Below, in pieces: positions 1 to 7,386 of a stretch of DNA of 64,000 nt (position 1 is its first letter; each line of letters opens with the position of its first letter). The notes beneath the pieces were generated by a model, which had not been told where the DNA came from, searched no databases, and saw nothing but the letters and a program-made list of their open reading frames with translations. This DNA is from CAXBBB01 sp963793245 (GTDB lineage Bacteria; Bacteroidota; Rhodothermia; Rhodothermales; BA12), in NCBI GenBank assembly GCA_963793245.1, contig CAWBZG010000002.1, positions 1,481,913-1,545,912 of the forward strand. Direction: 5' to 3'. The translations under genes were made by a program, and so were the position numbers.

Positions 1-2
1 AA

Positions 3-857
3 TACGAGCAACCGCTCAACCAACAACTTCTATTCGGGAGTCCCCATCTTTGGACTCCCGGGCAGGTGTTCGAACAGCACTTCGGAGTTGATTCAGCACT
101 AGAGGCACTAAACTTGCCACTGTGGCAACTGATGGGGCACTCACGTCCACTTGCGGGAGTATTCTTGAACCACTTTAACTGGGGATTCGTCTGGAGGAAG
201 GCAAGAGCTGTACGTGTTCTACCAAGCTTTAAAGTCAATCTGCTCCTTCAGGTCAAAAGATCGGACTATTTCAATACTAAGGCGGCTAAACCCAGAAACG
301 TCGGGCTTGAATTCCCCTTCTGGCGATTTAACATAACGCCTCATCAGCAGATCATCCTGAACAAGATCGAGAACAAGCTCAATAAAAGAGCAGTGGTGTC
401 ATATGCAGCTCCGGCGTTTCACGATTTGGAAGATTTGTATTTTCACACTGAAAACGTCAGCCTAGTTGACAACTCGACATTCGTTAGGCCCTCCTTATTG
501 AATGGTCACTCCAAGTGGGCCTATGATCGTCCAGGCGGTGTAGGCTTCGGCTGTTCGGAGCCGGAAGGGTTCGAACAGCCTTCTCTCCTCGAACGTATCA
601 ATCAGGCCGTTAGGGAGCAAGCAGACAATGTTGGTACTGGAGACGAAAATGAGGCGCGAGCCAACTTGAGAGCGCTGTCGACCACCTTACGAGAGCTAGA
701 TGTGGACAGAGACAGTCTACATGGCCGTAGATTTTCTATATACGAACGTATGCTGGAAGTCTTAGATATAGGGGAAGACACGACTCCAGTCCAGGATTTT
801 GCGAGCGTCTTGAGCTTCACCTACGTGTTCAACCTTAGTTGGCTCGTCATCGCATGA
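3..857 (+). CDS. Uncharacterised protein, 5'-truncated by window edge
   Basis: The frame is open from base 3 with no stop. Residues ahead of the first GTG (66) read as protein-like (YEQPLNQQLLFGSPHLWTPG), so the true start probably lies left of the window. I do not recognise a characterised family. The protein is soluble, with no membrane segment. It has aromatic- and basic-rich stretches (FPFWRFNITPHQQIILNK) and a charged helical C-terminal part. Base composition is clearly more A+T-rich than the neighbours, with codons such as ata, agg and tta that are rare elsewhere here, which suggests recent transfer. It lies against the 3' end of a tRNA-Asp gene, a common integration site. A defence or island cargo role is possible but is only a guess. 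Confidence 0.6.
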   Translation, partial: YEQPLNQQLLFGSPHLWTPGQVFEQHFGVDSALEALNLPLWQLMGHSRPLAGVFLNHFNWGFVWRKARAVRVLPSFKVNLLLQVKRSDYFNTKAAKPRNVGLEFPFWRFNITPHQQIILNKIENKLNKRAVVSYAAPAFHDLEDLYFHTENVSLVDNSTFVRPSLLNGHSKWAYDRPGGVGFGCSEPEGFEQPSLLERINQAVREQADNVGTGDENEARANLRALSTTLRELDVDRDSLHGRRFSIYERMLEVLDIGEDTTPVQDFASVLSFTYVFNLSWLVIA

Positions 858-950
858 TGGCCTCCGTTGCCATAAAGATTACTGATCCTTGTATCCAGGC
901 GAATCTAATCGGATTCCGGACTGGAACGGACTCATCCTCTTGGCCATTCC

Positions 951-967
951 TGATCACAATGTGATCA
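951..967. repeat. Perfect 8-bp inverted repeat, operator-like
   Basis: TGATCACA and TGTGATCA are separated by one base. A one-base loop makes an RNA hairpin unlikely, so a dimeric protein binding site is the simpler reading. It lies between the foreign-looking gene and the tRNA-Asp terminator. No regulator can be assigned. Confidence 0.35.
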
Positions 968-971
968 CGAC

Positions 972-1009
972 AACGCAAAAACGCCCCTAGGGATACCCTA
1001 GAGGCGTTT
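972..1009 (-). terminator. Intrinsic terminator of tRNA-Asp
   Basis: On the minus strand, just past the tRNA 3' end, AACGCC-type and CTAGGG arms pair (one internal mismatch) around a short loop. The stem is followed by a run of five T. It could also stop transcripts arriving from the plus-strand gene at the left edge. Confidence 0.75.
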
Positions 1010-1013
1010 ATAG

Positions 1014-1087
1014 CGGTCCGGACGGGACTCGAACCCGCGACCTCCTGCGTGACAGGCAGGCATTCTAACCGACTGAACTACCGGACC
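1014..1087 (-). tRNA. tRNA-Asp (GUC)
   Basis: The minus strand folds as a standard cloverleaf. The acceptor arms are GGTCCGG and CCGGACC. The anticodon loop CTGTCAC gives anticodon GUC. The T loop has GGTTCGAGTCC, and the discriminator base is G as expected for Asp. CCA is not encoded. A possible -10 box (TATTAT on the minus strand) lies near 1123-1128. Confidence 0.95.
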
Positions 1088-1184
1088 ATCTGAAGAACAG
1101 ATCCTGCGCGCGGCAGGACACCTATAATAGGGCGCCTTCGGGACCCGCTGCAACCATGCGTGTGGCAGGTTGTGTGAAGTCGAC

Positions 1185-2066
1185 TCAGCGTGTTTTGCCG
1201 GCGCCCCACATCAGCTTGCTGCGGAGGGTGTCGAAGTAGCCTTGGCCCAACAGTTTGATCAAATGAATCGTGTGTGTGGCTCGGGTCACTTCGAAGACGA
1301 CATCACCCTGATCAACCCGCGTTCCCTTGCCGTCCACTGCGACGACGTAGGGGTTCTCGCGACTGTGTACGCGCAACGTCAGGCGGCTCGTGTCCGGCAC
1401 GATGACGGGACGCACAGTAAGCGTGTGAGGTGCAACAGGTGATAGGACGACGACGCCTGCGCCGGGGGCGATGATGGGACCGCCGACGGAAAGCGAGTAG
1501 GCCGTCGATCCGGTCGGAGTGGCGACGATCAGGCCGTCGCCCCAATACTCGTTGAGGAACGCGCCGTCGATCTCGGCGCGAATCGACAGCAGACCAGCCT
1601 GACCGCTGCGCTCAATGGCGAACTCGTTTAGTGCCCACGTCGGTGCGAGAATGTCGGTGCCGGAGGCTTGGACATCTAGCAACGTGCGCTCCTCGACGCG
1701 GTAGGCGTCCTGCTCCATCGCGCGGATCGCGGTCTGAATCTGCTCCGTTTCCACGTCGGCGAGGAAGCCCAGACGACCGATGTTGACGCCCAGAATCGGC
1801 GTGTGGCTCGTTCCGGCTTCTCTGGCCGAGTTGAGCAGCGTGCCGTCGCCGCCGAACGAGAGGATCACGTCGCTGTCTTCGCTGAGCGTATCCGTTTCGT
1901 GATGCGTGCAGGCGTCGGGCGGGAGTAGACTCCGTTTAGCCAGTCCTTCGGCGACGCTTGGATGTAGGCAAAACGCTAGCCCCTCATGCTGCATCCAGTC
2001 TATCGTGGACGCCAGCGGCTCCCATAGGACGTCTTTGGTGGTGTTGCCGGTTATCCCGTAGATCAT
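1185..2066 (-). CDS. nadK: NAD kinase
   Basis: Phosphorylates NAD to NADP in the cytosol with ATP or polyphosphate. The 293-residue protein has the GGDG motif at residues 72-75 (FGGDGTLLNSA), the ALNEFAI segment that carries the NE motif, and the glycine-rich PTGSTAYSLSVGGPII signature, all in family order. The ATG at 2066 is chosen because MIYGITGN begins the family N-terminus; the longer frame upstream reads into the divergent gene and has no conservation pattern. The start faces the start of the flavin oxidoreductase gene 46 bp away, so the two share one short promoter region. Confidence 0.93.
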   Translation of the reverse strand: MIYGITGNTTKDVLWEPLASTIDWMQHEGLAFCLHPSVAEGLAKRSLLPPDACTHHETDTLSEDSDVILSFGGDGTLLNSAREAGTSHTPILGVNIGRLGFLADVETEQIQTAIRAMEQDAYRVEERTLLDVQASGTDILAPTWALNEFAIERSGQAGLLSIRAEIDGAFLNEYWGDGLIVATPTGSTAYSLSVGGPIIAPGAGVVVLSPVAPHTLTVRPVIVPDTSRLTLRVHSRENPYVVAVDGKGTRVDQGDVVFEVTRATHTIHLIKLLGQGYFDTLRSKLMWGAGKTR

Positions 2067-2112
2067 GCGTAAACTCGGACCAATCGTGACTCGCCGCGCT
2101 CTCCCCTCTTCC

Positions 2113-3423
2113 ATGCTCCACTTCGTCATCGTCGGCAACGGCATCGCCGGCGTCACGGCCGCTCGCATGATACGCAAGGCGGGTCCTCACCGCATCACCA
2201 TGATATCCGAGGAGGGGTTGCAACCATATTCGCGAACGGCACTGATGTACGTGTTCATGGGGCAGGTAAAGTTCGAAGGCACGTGGCTCTACGAAGACGG
2301 CTTCTATGCCAAAAACCGAATCGACCGCCTGCACGATCGCGTCGTCGACATCGACGCGCAGGCTCAAACGGTCAGGCTCAGGAGCGGCGATGTAATTGCG
2401 TACGACAGGCTCCTACTCGCGACGGGTTCTTCGGCGTTCAACCCGGGATGGCCGGGCGACGATCTCGCTGGCGTACAAAACCTGTGGGGCATCAACGATG
2501 TCGAGCGGCTCGAAAAGCACATCGCTGGGGTTGAACGCGCCGTTGTCGTCGGAGGAGGGCTGACGGGCGTCGAGTTGACCGAGATGCTGCACTCGCGCGG
2601 CGTCCACGTCACGTTTCTCGTTCGGGAGGGGCGGTATATGAGCAAGGTGCTTCCGCCAGAGGAATCCGCCCTAGTCGAAGAGGAGATCCGAGCACACGGT
2701 ATCGACTTGCGAATGGGCGAGGAACTGGCGTCGATCCAAGGAGAAGGCCGGGTGTCGCACGTCGTGACCCAGACGGGCGAGCAGATCGACGCGCAACTCG
2801 TCGGACTGACGGTCGGAGTCAAGCCCAACCTGTCGGCGCTGGGGTCGAGCGACATCGAAACGGATCGTGGCATCTTGGTCGACAAGCAGATGCGCACGTC
2901 GCACGACAACATCTGGGCGGCAGGCGACTGCGCGCAGCACCGGACGCCGCCTCCGGGTGTGCCTCCGATCGAGCAGTTGTGGTATAGCGGCCGGCGCCAA
3001 GGCGTTGCGGCGGCGCGGTCGATGCTCGGGGCGACGGACAGCTACCGCAGAGGCGTCTACTTCAACAGCGCCAAGTTCTATCGCATCGAGTGGCAGCAGT
3101 ATGGGACGGTCCCCGCCGAACTGCCGGATGATCTGGGCACGGTCGTCTGGCAGGACACGTCGGGCGAAATCCCCAAACTGATTCGCTTGGTCTACGAGCG
3201 CGTCTCGATGCGTTTCCGTGGCATCTCGGCGATGGGCGTACGCTACCGCCAGGACGTGGCGACGAGTTGGATCTTGCAAAGCAGAACACTGGCTCAGGTC
3301 GTCGACGCGCTGGGCGACGCCAACTTCGACGCCGAGTTCACCCGAAGGCCCGAAGCTGACTTTCAGGAGGCGTTTCACTCGGACGCCGAACGCTTCCACG
3401 TCGAACGTGAGTTGGTGATTTAA
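2113..3423 (+). CDS. FAD/NAD(P)-dependent oxidoreductase
   Basis: A 436-residue pyridine-nucleotide disulphide oxidoreductase-fold protein of the rubredoxin/ferredoxin/nitrite reductase group. It has an N-terminal FAD dinucleotide motif (IVGNGIAGVTAARMI), a central NAD(P) motif (VVVGGGLTGVELTEML) and the second FAD contact (IWAAGDCA). There is no CxxC redox pair, so it probably passes electrons to an external carrier. The start is ATG 2113 because the FAD-binding strand follows at once; the longer frame from 2065 overlaps nadK. The next gene, 55 bp downstream, encodes a membrane polyferredoxin, so the pair probably forms a NAD(P)H-to-Fe-S electron route. The substrate is unknown. Confidence 0.85.
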   Translation: MLHFVIVGNGIAGVTAARMIRKAGPHRITMISEEGLQPYSRTALMYVFMGQVKFEGTWLYEDGFYAKNRIDRLHDRVVDIDAQAQTVRLRSGDVIAYDRLLLATGSSAFNPGWPGDDLAGVQNLWGINDVERLEKHIAGVERAVVVGGGLTGVELTEMLHSRGVHVTFLVREGRYMSKVLPPEESALVEEEIRAHGIDLRMGEELASIQGEGRVSHVVTQTGEQIDAQLVGLTVGVKPNLSALGSSDIETDRGILVDKQMRTSHDNIWAAGDCAQHRTPPPGVPPIEQLWYSGRRQGVAAARSMLGATDSYRRGVYFNSAKFYRIEWQQYGTVPAELPDDLGTVVWQDTSGEIPKLIRLVYERVSMRFRGISAMGVRYRQDVATSWILQSRTLAQVVDALGDANFDAEFTRRPEADFQEAFHSDAERFHVERELVI

Positions 3424-3478
3424 CGTCTAGCTGTATCCTTTTGTGCGACGCGTTGTCGCTCTACACCTTGCCCTATAT

Positions 3479-4852
3479 ATGGCTGCCTCTGCCGCTCTCT
3501 CTCCTGAACCTAGCCTCAGCCTGACGGCTCCGTCGACCGATCTCGACAGCAAACAGAAGGCGGGCATCGCGCTTATCGTGGTCGGCGTGTTGGCGTTCCT
3601 GATCGCACTCGCGGGTGCGGGTGGATTGGCACCGATTGCGTTCTTCTGGGTCGGCGTGGGCGGAATCGTCGGTGGGTCGGCGCTTTGGTTTACGTGGTAT
3701 CGGCAGCGGGCACCGGGCGAGAAGACGGGCACGTGGCACAGCAGCCTGACGGGGCGCGGGATTCTGGCGTGGGTGATGGCTGTCGCGATCACGGCATTTT
3801 ACGTCGTCCTCTACTGGCAGGACGATCTGGGGCTGGCGTGGCTGTTCGCGCCTCTGGTGACCGTCTTCGATGCGTTCTCCTACCTCTTGCGCGGCAAGGC
3901 AGCCGATCGGTGGTTCATGTATGGGACGTTTTACACGCTCGCGATTCTCGTCATGGGCGTGCGCGCGCTGATCAAATACCGGCACGTGCGCTACCAGCAG
4001 ATTCGGACGCTGAGTGTGATGTTTTTTCAGCTGTCGTTCGCGTTTCTGATCCCGGCGATCTTTGTGCTCCTGTCACAGCCCGAACTCTACTTCAGCTACT
4101 TCTGGCCGCTCGACTACGATCAGTTCTGGCCCGGTAACATGCAGAACCTGAGCGGGACGCAGCTGGGCGTGATCTTTCTGATTTTCGGCGCGGTCATGTT
4201 CTTCCTCGCGACGCCCGTTCTGACCTATTTCTTCGGAAAACGCTGGTTCTGCTCATGGGTCTGCGGCTGCGGCGGTCTGGCCGAAACAGCGGGCGATCCC
4301 TACCGGCACCTCTCGGACAAGTCGACGCGGGCCTGGAAGATCGAGCGGTGGATGATCCACGGCATCCTCGCGTTCATCGTGATCACGACGGCGCTGCTGT
4401 GGACTAACTTCGCGATGGAGGGCGCCATCTTGGGCAGTTATGCAGCAGGCATGAGCAAGGCCTACGGCTTCTGGATCGGCGCGATGTTTTCCGGCGTCAT
4501 CGGCGTCGGTTTCTACCCGATCTTCGGCGCGCGCGTCTGGTGTCGCTTCGGCTGCCCGATGGCGGCGATCTTGGGTCTTCAGCAGCGCCTCTTCTCGCGT
4601 TTCCGCATCACCACCAACGGCGGACAGTGCATCAGTTGCGGCAACTGCTCGACGTACTGCGAGATGGGCATCGACGTGAAGTGGTACGCCCAGCGCGGGC
4701 AGAACATCGTCCGGGCAAGTTGCGTCGGCTGCGGCATCTGCGCCGAGGTCTGCCCACGCGGAGTGCTCAAACTCGAAAACGGACCTCGAACAGAACGCTA
4801 CAACGGCGCTGTCCTTTTCCCCGAATCGCAACTCGACATCCTGCCCGACTGA
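3479..4852 (+). CDS. Membrane 4Fe-4S polyferredoxin (NapH/CcoG-like)
   Basis: A 457-residue inner-membrane protein with about eight predicted transmembrane helices and cytosolic Fe-S clusters. Two membrane-proximal cysteine motifs are visible (CSWVCGCGG and CRFGCPM), as in the NapH/NosR/CcoG group. They are followed by two ferredoxin motifs, CISCGNCSTYCEMG and CVGCGICAEVCPRG, near the C-terminus. The start is ATG 3479; a GTG at 3443 would add 12 residues. It lies directly downstream of the flavin oxidoreductase and is probably co-transcribed with it. A role moving electrons between NAD(P)H or ferredoxin and a membrane or periplasmic acceptor is inferred. No terminal reductase is nearby. Confidence 0.82.
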   Translation: MAASAALSPEPSLSLTAPSTDLDSKQKAGIALIVVGVLAFLIALAGAGGLAPIAFFWVGVGGIVGGSALWFTWYRQRAPGEKTGTWHSSLTGRGILAWVMAVAITAFYVVLYWQDDLGLAWLFAPLVTVFDAFSYLLRGKAADRWFMYGTFYTLAILVMGVRALIKYRHVRYQQIRTLSVMFFQLSFAFLIPAIFVLLSQPELYFSYFWPLDYDQFWPGNMQNLSGTQLGVIFLIFGAVMFFLATPVLTYFFGKRWFCSWVCGCGGLAETAGDPYRHLSDKSTRAWKIERWMIHGILAFIVITTALLWTNFAMEGAILGSYAAGMSKAYGFWIGAMFSGVIGVGFYPIFGARVWCRFGCPMAAILGLQQRLFSRFRITTNGGQCISCGNCSTYCEMGIDVKWYAQRGQNIVRASCVGCGICAEVCPRGVLKLENGPRTERYNGAVLFPESQLDILPD

Positions 4853-4889
4853 GGGGTCTTCGACCCGTTGATGTAGAGGAATGTACTCG

Positions 4890-5408
4890 CTACTTGTTTG
4901 CTTCGAATATGAGCGCGAGTCCCAAACCGTAGCTGACGTCGACCGGATTGGCGTTCGCGAATAGGTTGAGTCCCAGGCCCACCTCCTTGACGGGAGTCAC
5001 GAACACTTGCGCGTTCAGGACGACGCCCCCCGTAACGAAGCGCCCCCAGTCTCCTCCCTTGCGCCGCTCACCTGTGACGAGCGCCGGTCCGATGGCGACG
5101 GCGGTTCGATGCCATCGCCCTACGTCTGAGATCCCGGCGCCTACTGTCCACGCAAGCGTTTCTCTCCGTCCCCAGAGGAAGTCGAAACTGCTGTGCATGC
5201 CGACCTGGACAAAGCGCTCCCGTCCAAAGTTGCCGGTGACGGACATCGACATCTGATCATCCGGCCCAATGCCTGCCGCAAAAGCCCCCCATCCCCCGTC
5301 GTTCTCAGGTGAAGCTGGACCCGCACGAGTATCGGTCTGAGCAAGGGCAGAGCCAGCGCTCAGCACGACGAACAGAAGGAAGCAAAGGCGAGAAGCGTGG
5401 ACAAGCAT
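4890..5408 (-). CDS. Secreted protein, possible outer-membrane beta-barrel
   Basis: A 172-residue protein with a clear signal peptide (MLVHASRLCFLLFVVLSAGS, cleavage after ALA). The mature part is rich in alternating hydrophobic and polar strands and glycine (AWTVGAGISDVG, VGLGLNLFANANP, YGLGLALIFEANK), ending in an aromatic/hydrophobic strand typical of small barrels. ATG 5408 is chosen because it opens the signal peptide; an in-frame ATG 30 bases upstream is also possible. I do not recognise a named family. It is convergent with the polyferredoxin gene. Confidence 0.6.
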   Translation of the reverse strand: MLVHASRLCFLLFVVLSAGSALAQTDTRAGPASPENDGGWGAFAAGIGPDDQMSMSVTGNFGRERFVQVGMHSSFDFLWGRRETLAWTVGAGISDVGRWHRTAVAIGPALVTGERRKGGDWGRFVTGGVVLNAQVFVTPVKEVGLGLNLFANANPVDVSYGLGLALIFEANK

Positions 5409-5479
5409 AGCGGCTGGAGAACGTAGCCGCCACGTCATTGCGTACGCATACGCTCGCTTCAACCCCACTGGGCGAGCGA

Positions 5480-5617
5480 TCAGGCTACGTCGAGCGGCAC
5501 GCCGGAAACGACGGAACTGGTGTCGTCGACCGGAGCGACCGGCGGCGGCGTGTCGCACTGGCAAGCGGGCAGCATCGCGACGAGTAAGAAGAGTGCGAGA
5601 GCGGCGATTCGTTTCAT
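5480..5617 (-). CDS. Small lipoprotein
   Basis: A 45-residue frame with a basic start, a hydrophobic stretch (ALALFLLVAM) and the lipobox LPAC at residues 16-19, followed by a Pro/Ser/Thr/Asp-rich tail. It is a likely membrane-anchored lipoprotein of unknown function. It is upstream of the small barrel protein gene on the same strand and divergent from the aldehyde dehydrogenase gene. Small size limits certainty. Confidence 0.5.
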   Translation of the reverse strand: MKRIAALALFLLVAMLPACQCDTPPPVAPVDDTSSVVSGVPLDVA

Positions 5618-5726
5618 CAACGGGTAGAGTCGGGTGTGCGCCAAGATAGCAGGATCGGCGTTGGGTTGTCGAATCGGAAACGGCGAAGCCCGCGCCCGGT
5701 TGCTCCTTTTCCCCTTCTCGACTTCT

Positions 5727-7319
5727 ATGACCGACGTTCTCGCCACGCCCTCGCCTCCTACTCTTCCGTCGGCGTTTCGTCGCGTGTCCGGCATCATCGC
5801 CCGGCTGTCGCAAGGGGCCGAGCGGATGGAGTTCTCGGGTGACGAACGCACCGTCATCGCTCCGTTCACCGGGAAGCCCTTCGCCACGCTGCGCGACGCT
5901 ACCTCCGGTGACGTCAGCCGCACGTTCGCACGCGCCCGGACCGCGCAGCAGAAGTGGGCCGCGACTGACCCGTCCCAACGCGCTCGCGTGCTGTTGCGCT
6001 TCCACGACCTGGTCCTGAGCCACCGCGACGATCTGCTCGACGTTCTCCAACTCGAGGGAGGAAAGGCCAGGCGCCACGCGCTCGACGAAGTGCTCGACAC
6101 CGCGAACGTCGCCCACTACTATGCCCGCCGAGGTCCCGCGTGGCTGCGCGACGATTCCAGGCGCGGTGCGATTCCCCTCGCTACTAAAACGTGGGTACAG
6201 CACGTGCCGCTGGGCGTCATCAGCATCAACGCACCGTGGAATTATCCTCTGACAATGGCGGTAACCGACGCCCTGCCTGCGCTGATGGCCGGAAATGCCG
6301 TCGTCGTCAAACCCGCCGAGCAGACGCCGTTCTCCGCCTTGTTCGCCCGCGAGTTGCTGCTGCGCGCTGGGCTTCCCGATGGCCTATTCGAAATCGTACT
6401 CGGCTCCGGTCCCGACCTGGGCGAGCATCTGATCGCGAACGCCGATGGCCTGATGTTTACCGGATCGACAGCGACTGGCCGCATCGTCGCTCAGCAAGCA
6501 GCCGAGCGCTTGATTCCGATGTCGCTCGAACTGGGTGGCAAAAACCCACTCGTCGTCCTACCCGACTGCGACCTGGGGCGCACCGTCGAAGGCGTCGTCC
6601 GGGCGTGTTTCACCAACGCAGGCCAGTTGTGCATCTCCGCTGAGCGCGTCCTGATCCACGCTGACATCTGGGACACGTTCGTTCCTGCCCTCGTCGCCCG
6701 CACCAAAGCGATGCGCGTCGGACAGGCCGGATGGGACGTCGAGATGGGCGTTCTGGCCACACCACAACAGGTTGAGAAGGTCGATGCGCACGTCGTCGAC
6801 GCTCGGGCACGCGGCGCGACGGTCCTGTGCGGCGGCGAGCGGCTACCGCACCTGGGGCCGATGGGCTACGCCCCCACTCTGCTCACCGACGTGACGCCCG
6901 CGATGGATTTGGCCTGCGACGAGACGTTCGGCCCTGTCGCCACGCTCGTACGTGTTGTATCGGATGAAGAAGCCATCGCAAAGGCAAATGACTCGGAGTA
7001 CGGGCTAAGCGCGAGTGTCTGGGGCGGCGACACCCAGCGGGCTATCGCTGTGGCGCGGCAGATTCGATGCGGGACGGTCAATGTCAACGAGGCCTTTATC
7101 GCGGCATGGGCCTCGGTCGACGCGCCGATGGGCGGGATGAAGGCGTCGGGACTGGGACGACGGCATGGGAGAGAAGGCTTCTTCAAGTTCACCGAAGCCC
7201 AGACGATTGCGGTCCAACGCGGCTTCCCCATCGCCCCCGCCGGGCCGATCACAGCCGAACGCTTCGCCGATATCGCCGTCGCTGCCATGCGCATCATGAG
7301 GCGGCTGCCGTTCGGGTGA
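5727..7319 (+). CDS. Aldehyde dehydrogenase, succinate-semialdehyde-like
   Basis: NAD(P)-dependent oxidation of an aldehyde to its acid. The 530-residue protein has the catalytic cysteine at residue 302 (FTNAGQLCIS) and the general-base glutamate at residue 268 (LELGGKNP). The coenzyme-binding FTGST motif and NAPWNYPL are also present. It looks most like the succinate-semialdehyde dehydrogenase branch, which is inferred from overall pattern only. The start is ATG 5727; in-frame residues further upstream read across the divergent lipoprotein promoter and are unlike the family. It is monocistronic. It is not a CoA-acylating type and has no obvious encapsulation peptide, so there is no reason to tie it to the shell proteins near 16.5 kb. 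Confidence 0.88.
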   Translation: MTDVLATPSPPTLPSAFRRVSGIIARLSQGAERMEFSGDERTVIAPFTGKPFATLRDATSGDVSRTFARARTAQQKWAATDPSQRARVLLRFHDLVLSHRDDLLDVLQLEGGKARRHALDEVLDTANVAHYYARRGPAWLRDDSRRGAIPLATKTWVQHVPLGVISINAPWNYPLTMAVTDALPALMAGNAVVVKPAEQTPFSALFARELLLRAGLPDGLFEIVLGSGPDLGEHLIANADGLMFTGSTATGRIVAQQAAERLIPMSLELGGKNPLVVLPDCDLGRTVEGVVRACFTNAGQLCISAERVLIHADIWDTFVPALVARTKAMRVGQAGWDVEMGVLATPQQVEKVDAHVVDARARGATVLCGGERLPHLGPMGYAPTLLTDVTPAMDLACDETFGPVATLVRVVSDEEAIAKANDSEYGLSASVWGGDTQRAIAVARQIRCGTVNVNEAFIAAWASVDAPMGGMKASGLGRRHGREGFFKFTEAQTIAVQRGFPIAPAGPITAERFADIAVAAMRIMRRLPFG

Positions 7320-7362
7320 GCGCCCTTGTGCGGCGGTGCCGCTCAACTCTGTGGTGAGGGCA

Positions 7363-7386
7363 AAGGGCGATTCATGAATCGCCCTT
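7363..7386. repeat. REP-like perfect palindrome, copy 1
   Basis: A 24-nt perfect palindrome centred on TTCATGAA, with arms AAGGGCGATTCA and TGAATCGCCCTT. It sits in the gap between two convergent genes, where the hairpin could also act as a bidirectional terminator. The same palindrome, one base longer on each side, occurs near 50.94 kb. Confidence 0.8.

Noticed and set aside
951..967. CRP-binding site
   Set aside because: TGATCACA and TGTGATCA are inverted relative to the TGTGA-N6-TCACA arrangement, so it is listed only as an inverted repeat.
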